A stretch of 9,122 nt of DNA from assembly GCA_903844785.1 (NCBI GenBank), contig CAIMVB010000276.1, forward strand, positions 1 to 9,122, written 5' to 3'. Made by a program: the position numbers and the translations under genes. The notes under the pieces are model-generated. The model saw nothing but the letters and a program-made list of their open reading frames with translations. It did no database searches and was not told the origin of the DNA. Each line of letters opens with the position of its first letter. The stretch's first letter is position 1. The stretch comes from an uncultured Rhodospirillales bacterium (lineage in GTDB: Bacteria; Pseudomonadota; Alphaproteobacteria; Acetobacterales; Acetobacteraceae). Below, in pieces: positions 5,858 to 9,122 of this stretch.

Positions 5858-7287
5858 CCTCCGCGCCAATAGGCCGCGCGTGGTGGCGGGCCGGCACGGG
5901 CAAGCCGCACCGGTTCCGCCAAAAGGCAGCCCGCCAGCGCATCCAACGCATCATCACGCGCACCACTGACGCCCGGCGCCCATTCCGCCATTTCCGCCGG
6001 GAAGCGCGTGCGAAACACGCTTTCATGCGCATGCAATCGCCGTGCGGCCAGCGCCGGTTCCAAGGCGCCCAGAATACGATCTGCCTTGGCACGGTGATTA
6101 TTCTGTTCCACCACCGAACACGCAGCACCTGCCTTGGCCAATTCCCGCCTGAGCAGCGCGGGCAGGAAGCGGCCAATGCCATTGGTTTCCACGCGGATCA
6201 CGGGCAGCAGCAAATCACGCGCAATGGCGGCCACCTGTTGGCATTGCTGCGTGGCGGGGTCCGCTGCTGCGTCCGGGTCATGCGTCAGATAGCGCAGTCG
6301 ATGCAGGAAATGATTGCCTTCCTGATCTGCGTAGCAGGCCGCAAGCACGGAGGAATCGCCGCTGCCAGGGCGGCCATAGGCGGGATCCCAATAACCACCA
6401 CCGGAAACCAAACGCCGCCCGAGCAGGCTGAGTTCTGCCCGCCCGCCGGCTTCGCGATATTCCGGTTCCTCCGCATAACGAATAAGCGCTGCGGGATCGA
6501 GCCGCGCGGCTTCGGCCGGCAGCGCCTTCAACATCATTTGCCGTTCGAAATGCAGCGCGCCAACGCGTTGGCGGAGTGCTTCGATGCCTTCCTTCGGGAA
6601 ACGTTCCGGCCAGGCGCTGGCGCCTGCGGCATTCATGATGGGAAGCGTGAGGCGCCGGTAGCTGCGCAGAAACGCATCCTCATGCTTCGGATCGCGATAG
6701 AGGCTTTCCTCACAATGCGGCGTGCCCACGAATAAAATAGTACCGCCTGGGGTCAGGATGAATTCCAGCTCTGCCAGGCGTTCGCGCAAGGCATCGCGCT
6801 TGCCGGGCGTGTCGCAATTGCCAGCAACTTCGACATCATCGCAAATGATCACATCGGCCCGCGCGCCGGTGATATTGCCTGAAATGCCCTGCGCGAGCAT
6901 GGAAGGATCACGCAAGGCGCCGGGGCGCGCGACGGTGAAGCGATCTGCGGCCCAGTTTTCCGGCACATCGGGCAGTAATTCGGCACAAAGCGGGTGCGTT
7001 TCCAGAATGCGCCGAACGGTAGCGACCATGCGTGTGGCAAGCGGCGCATCTGCCGCCACCACCAGGATGCGCGTTGATGGATTGCGCAGCAAAAGCCAGG
7101 CGCACCAAAGCCCAATGAGCGTGGATTTGCCGCAGCCACGAAAGGCCATCAGCAGCAGGCGGCGATCCCCGGCTTCGCGCCGCGCCATCAGCCAGCGCGC
7201 GATGCGCCGATGAATGGCGGGCGTTTCCAAGGCGATGCGTTGATTCCAAAGCCAGAGGAATTCGAGGAAATCCGGATCATTCCTCAT
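5854..7287 (-). CDS. terL: Phage terminase large subunit, T7 gp19-like
   Basis: A complete 477-residue terminase large subunit: the ATPase that drives DNA into the procapsid, plus the nuclease that cuts concatemers. ATPase part: AFRGCGKST (48-56, Walker A), RILVVAAD (73-80), GISGNITGARADVIICDDVE (134-153, Walker B DD at 150-151), and coupling motif FVGTPH (186-191). Nuclease part: WDPAYGRPGSGDSS (300-313; Asp301 and Asp311), IRVETNGIG (364-372; Glu367), LEPALAARRLH (409-419) and RDDALDALAG (444-453; Asp445/446 and Asp449). The wording follows phage T7 gp19 closely from memory ([62 protein letters not shown]), so it is a T7-type TerL; T7 gp19 is longer (about 586 residues). ATG 7287 is chosen over in-frame ATGs at 7299 and 7341 because GAGG precedes it by six bases; it overlaps the upstream stop by 11 bases. 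All catalytic residues are present, so it appears functional. Confidence 0.95.
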   Translation of the reverse strand: MRNDPDFLEFLWLWNQRIALETPAIHRRIARWLMARREAGDRRLLLMAFRGCGKSTLIGLWCAWLLLRNPSTRILVVAADAPLATRMVATVRRILETHPLCAELLPDVPENWAADRFTVARPGALRDPSMLAQGISGNITGARADVIICDDVEVAGNCDTPGKRDALRERLAELEFILTPGGTILFVGTPHCEESLYRDPKHEDAFLRSYRRLTLPIMNAAGASAWPERFPKEGIEALRQRVGALHFERQMMLKALPAEAARLDPAALIRYAEEPEYREAGGRAELSLLGRRLVSGGGYWDPAYGRPGSGDSSVLAACYADQEGNHFLHRLRYLTHDPDAAADPATQQCQQVAAIARDLLLPVIRVETNGIGRFLPALLRRELAKAGAACSVVEQNNHRAKADRILGALEPALAARRLHAHESVFRTRFPAEMAEWAPGVSGARDDALDALAGCLLAEPVRLARAGPPPRAAYWRGG

Positions 7288-7588
7288 GCACAGCCTCATC
7301 CGGCAAAGGCGCGGCGGCCAAAGCCTGACGTGCTTCCGCAAGCAGGCGTTCGGCTTCGTTCACTTCCTGCGCATCCGCCTGATGCGTGGCGCGCGCCAGG
7401 CGCAGCAACGCTTCCAAATGGCCGAGTGCTGCTCGGCAGAGTTGGATATGGTTGCGATGGGCGCGCATCAGCGCCTCATCTTCCACCACTGGGTCCAGGC
7501 TGAGTACGGCTTCATAGCTCGCACTCACGCGCTTGATCGCCTCACGCAAATCAAGCCCGAGGTCGATATTATTATTACGGCGCCTCAT
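7277..7588 (-). CDS. Small helical protein in the small-terminase position
   Basis: A 103-residue, almost wholly helical, acidic protein that I do not recognise by sequence. It begins MRRRNNNIDLGLDLREAIKR and continues with amphipathic helices such as HRNHIQLCRAALGHLEALLR and NEAERLLAEARQAL. There is no TM segment and no clear helix-turn-helix. Its start overlaps the spike stop by four bases (ATGA, 7585-7588) and its end overlaps terL by 11 bases, so it is locked into the phage operon. In T7-type phages the small terminase subunit (gp18, about 90 residues) lies between the tail fibre gene and terL. Size, helical content and position make a small terminase or packaging adaptor the best guess, by inference only. 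Small terminases diverge so far that lack of recognition is not evidence against it. A scaffold or regulatory protein is the alternative. Confidence 0.7.
   Translation of the reverse strand: MRRRNNNIDLGLDLREAIKRVSASYEAVLSLDPVVEDEALMRAHRNHIQLCRAALGHLEALLRLARATHQADAQEVNEAERLLAEARQALAAAPLPDEAVHEE
7288..7297 (-). promoter_or_regulatory. Shine-Dalgarno that sets the terL start
   Basis: On the minus strand this reads GAGGCTGTGC followed by ATG 7287. GAGG lies six bases from the start codon and inside the final codons of the upstream small gene. The earlier in-frame ATGs (7299, 7341) lack a comparable site, so 7287 is the likely start and translation is coupled to the gene before it. Confidence 0.55.
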
Positions 7589-9122
7589 GCCTTGGTGACC
7601 CGGGCGCGAATGATGCCGGCAGCAAGATTAATCGCGATACCGCTGCGATTCCAGGCCGTTACCGTCACGATATTGGTCGCACCCACCTGCGCCAGCATGA
7701 CGATGCCGGATGTGGCCAGGCTGAAGGCGGCGGTGGCGAAATCTCCAGGTCGCGCACCTTGCAGTGGCACATTGATTTGCGCCGAAGCACCGGCGGCGAT
7801 AGAGCCTGGGTCCCAGGGCAATTCAGCCGCCAATTCGCGCGCACCATGCGGCAAATCTGGCAGGCCATACAGTAAGGGCGGCGCAAAAAGCGGGTCACAG
7901 GAAAGGCGCAGCGTGCGTACTTCATAATCCCGTGCAATGCGTGCCACCCCAATAATGGCATAGGCGACGTGATCAGCAAGGCGGATCACCTGCGGACGTG
8001 TCAGCGTTGCGTCATCCATATCGGCGGCGCTTTGCCACCAGCGGCCAATGGCATTCCACATGAGTGATTGGCCGGAAGCGCGCACCGCGGGTGTTGCACC
8101 TTCGCTGATAAGGTAGCGGTCCTGATCGAAGCACATGACAACAAGTCGTGCGCCATCGGCATCCGCAGCAAGGGCGAATTCGCGGCAATTGCGGCTATCC
8201 ACTACAAAGCCAAGCCCGCGCCCGCCGGTCAGCAGCACGCCGCGATCTGTGAAGTTGAAATCATCCAGCCCAGGGAAGGCGAAATCTTCCAGTCGTGTTG
8301 GGGAAAAAGAAACATTGCTGGAAAGGCAGGCGAGTTTTTCAAAACCCCATTCGCTGGTGGACCAGCGAAAGCGTGCCGCGCGCAGGCTAGGCACGGCAGC
8401 GATTTCGCGTGAGGCGTCGCGGAAGGCAGCCGCTTGGTGAAAGCGCCTGACGCTTGCGCCAATGCGCGTGGCGCTTGATGTGTAATCCACGTCAATATTA
8501 TAGGCTTGGCTGGCCCAAGCGATTTCATAAAGATGATCCTGCGCGCCGGCGGTATGGCGCGCAACGAAGGGGCTGCAACCTTCCATGCGTAGGGCACGTG
8601 CCCAAACGGCGCGGCTATTGACCTGGCAGAGGAAGGGAATGCCGCTGATGGGCCGGTCTTTCGCCTGTAATTCAAAACCGGGAGCATCAAAGATATGGCG
8701 ATTATGCGCGACATAGGCGCCGGGTGCGGCGGAAAACCGCACGCCGAAGCGATCCTTCGTGGTATGCAGGCTGGAAGCGATGGCGAAATGCCCGCCATAA
8801 TAGCGCACCGATGTATTCCAGGCGGCGGCGCTTGCCGTGCGGACATCAAGCCCGATGCGGTTATTGACGATGCGCCCCAGCGTCAGCGTGGTATCTTCAA
8901 AGCCACGTTCTTCGCCAAGGGTGCGGATGCCGATGGTAAAGCCTTCCACTTGGCGGATTTCCACCTGGCAGGAATCGAAATTGCGCAGCACAAGTCCGAT
9001 ATCGGCTTCATTCTCCCAATCAGAGATACTGGCGCGAATAATGCGAATGCCCATATAGAGTTTTGTCGCATTGCGTACCGCGCCGCCATCACCAATGGTA
9101 AGTGCGGTTTGCCCGGAAGGCC
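7585..9122 (-). CDS. Phage tail-spike-like protein, 5' end outside window
   Basis: The frame is open from the window edge to the stop at 7585-7587, giving 511 visible residues. The ATG at 9054 is internal, because protein-like codons (QTALTIGDGGAVRNATKLY) continue upstream of it. Visible residues about 20-190 show short repeating beta-strand turns such as VEIRQVEGFTIGIRT and LGRIVNNRIGLDVRT, typical of right-handed parallel beta-helix (pectate-lyase-like) tail spikes. The last 76 residues (7588-7815) form a module beginning WDPGSIAAGASAQINVPLQG, with GDFATAAFSL, GIVMLAQV and NIVTVTAWNRSGIAINLAAG, a C-terminal beta-sandwich pattern I associate with phage fibre and spike ends. The role would be host surface binding and possibly polysaccharide cutting, with trimer assembly as in known spikes. 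No catalytic residues can be named from this part. It overlaps the next gene by four bases. An Ala-rich but low-Lys composition matches the neighbours. Confidence 0.78.
   Translation of the reverse strand, partial: PSGQTALTIGDGGAVRNATKLYMGIRIIRASISDWENEADIGLVLRNFDSCQVEIRQVEGFTIGIRTLGEERGFEDTTLTLGRIVNNRIGLDVRTASAAAWNTSVRYYGGHFAIASSLHTTKDRFGVRFSAAPGAYVAHNRHIFDAPGFELQAKDRPISGIPFLCQVNSRAVWARALRMEGCSPFVARHTAGAQDHLYEIAWASQAYNIDVDYTSSATRIGASVRRFHQAAAFRDASREIAAVPSLRAARFRWSTSEWGFEKLACLSSNVSFSPTRLEDFAFPGLDDFNFTDRGVLLTGGRGLGFVVDSRNCREFALAADADGARLVVMCFDQDRYLISEGATPAVRASGQSLMWNAIGRWWQSAADMDDATLTRPQVIRLADHVAYAIIGVARIARDYEVRTLRLSCDPLFAPPLLYGLPDLPHGARELAAELPWDPGSIAAGASAQINVPLQGARPGDFATAAFSLATSGIVMLAQVGATNIVTVTAWNRSGIAINLAAGIIRARVTKA

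Noticed and set aside
5558..5869. Minus-strand frame opposite the 73-residue plus-strand gene
   Set aside because: It is Arg/Ala/Pro-rich with no structure-like pattern, overlaps the terminase stop and crosses the divergent gap; the plus-strand frame is more protein-like, though not beyond doubt.
6025..6735. Plus-strand open frame (236 codons) within the terminase
   Set aside because: It is antisense to conserved TerL motifs, and its sequence shows no recognisable domain.
7288..7341. Longer terL from ATG 7341 or 7299
   Set aside because: The extra residues are Arg/Pro/Cys-rich shadow of the preceding gene, whereas ATG 7287 has GAGG at six bases and begins with a T7-gp19-like N-terminus.
7286..7927. 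Plus-strand open frame (213 codons) across the small gene and the spike 3' end
   Set aside because: It overlaps three coupled minus-strand genes and looks like a reading-frame shadow.
9052..9054. ATG 9054 as the start of the spike gene
   Set aside because: The frame is open to the window edge and the upstream 22 codons read as protein, so the real start is outside the window.
4735..9122. Gene transfer agent of the Rhodobacter type
   Set aside because: The spike-small protein-TerL order and the T7-like TerL motifs do not match the RcGTA cluster, where the terminase is followed by portal, protease and capsid; none of these is visible.

Overview
The window looks like a chromosomal segment of a GC-rich alphaproteobacterium. 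Heavy GCG/CGC codon use, a Bpt-type leucyltransferase, and a TPR/GT9-like protein beside a membrane-anchored penicillin acylase homologue all fit Rhodospirillales, perhaps Acetobacteraceae. That placement is inference from gene content and codon style, since there is no rRNA or other marker gene here.

Bases 1-4731 (plus strand) carry host-type genes packed head to tail. They are the 3' end of anthranilate synthase component I (trpE), a TPR plus glycosyltransferase-9-like protein (416-1510), an 799-residue Ntn-hydrolase of the penicillin acylase family (1507-3906, ATGA overlap with its neighbour), and aspartate/glutamate leucyltransferase (bpt, 3964-4731). The gaps are 9, -4 and 57 bases, so one transcript is plausible. 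The four products do not belong to one pathway.

Bases 4735-9122 are phage-derived and run mainly on the minus strand, facing bpt with only three bases between the two stop codons. In the direction of transcription (high to low coordinates) they are: a tail-spike-like protein that enters from outside the window (7585-9122), a 103-residue helical protein in the position of a small terminase subunit (7277-7588), a complete terminase large subunit that resembles T7 gp19 in motif spacing and wording (5854-7287), a one-TM coiled-coil protein (5211-5546), and a SleB/Hydrolase_2-type lysin (4735-5214). Spike, small protein and terminase overlap by 4 and 11 bases, and the TM protein and lysin by 4, so each group is probably translationally coupled. 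The order spike, small terminase, large terminase is that of the right end of T7-type podoviruses (genes 17, 18, 19).

One small plus-strand gene (5636-5857, unknown product, winged-helix-like C-terminus) sits between the terminase and the lysis genes. Its stop codon overlaps the terminase stop in a shared TTAA. The 89-base space 5547-5635 lies between it and the divergently transcribed TM protein and is the only real regulatory space in the phage part.

No gene is frameshifted or interrupted, and base composition does not visibly change at the host/phage junction. No integrase, tRNA, rRNA, insertion sequence or CRISPR array was seen. The most interesting reading is an intact, possibly domesticated, T7-type packaging/adsorption/lysis block fixed next to bpt. 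Whether it belongs to a whole prophage depends on sequence beyond base 9122.
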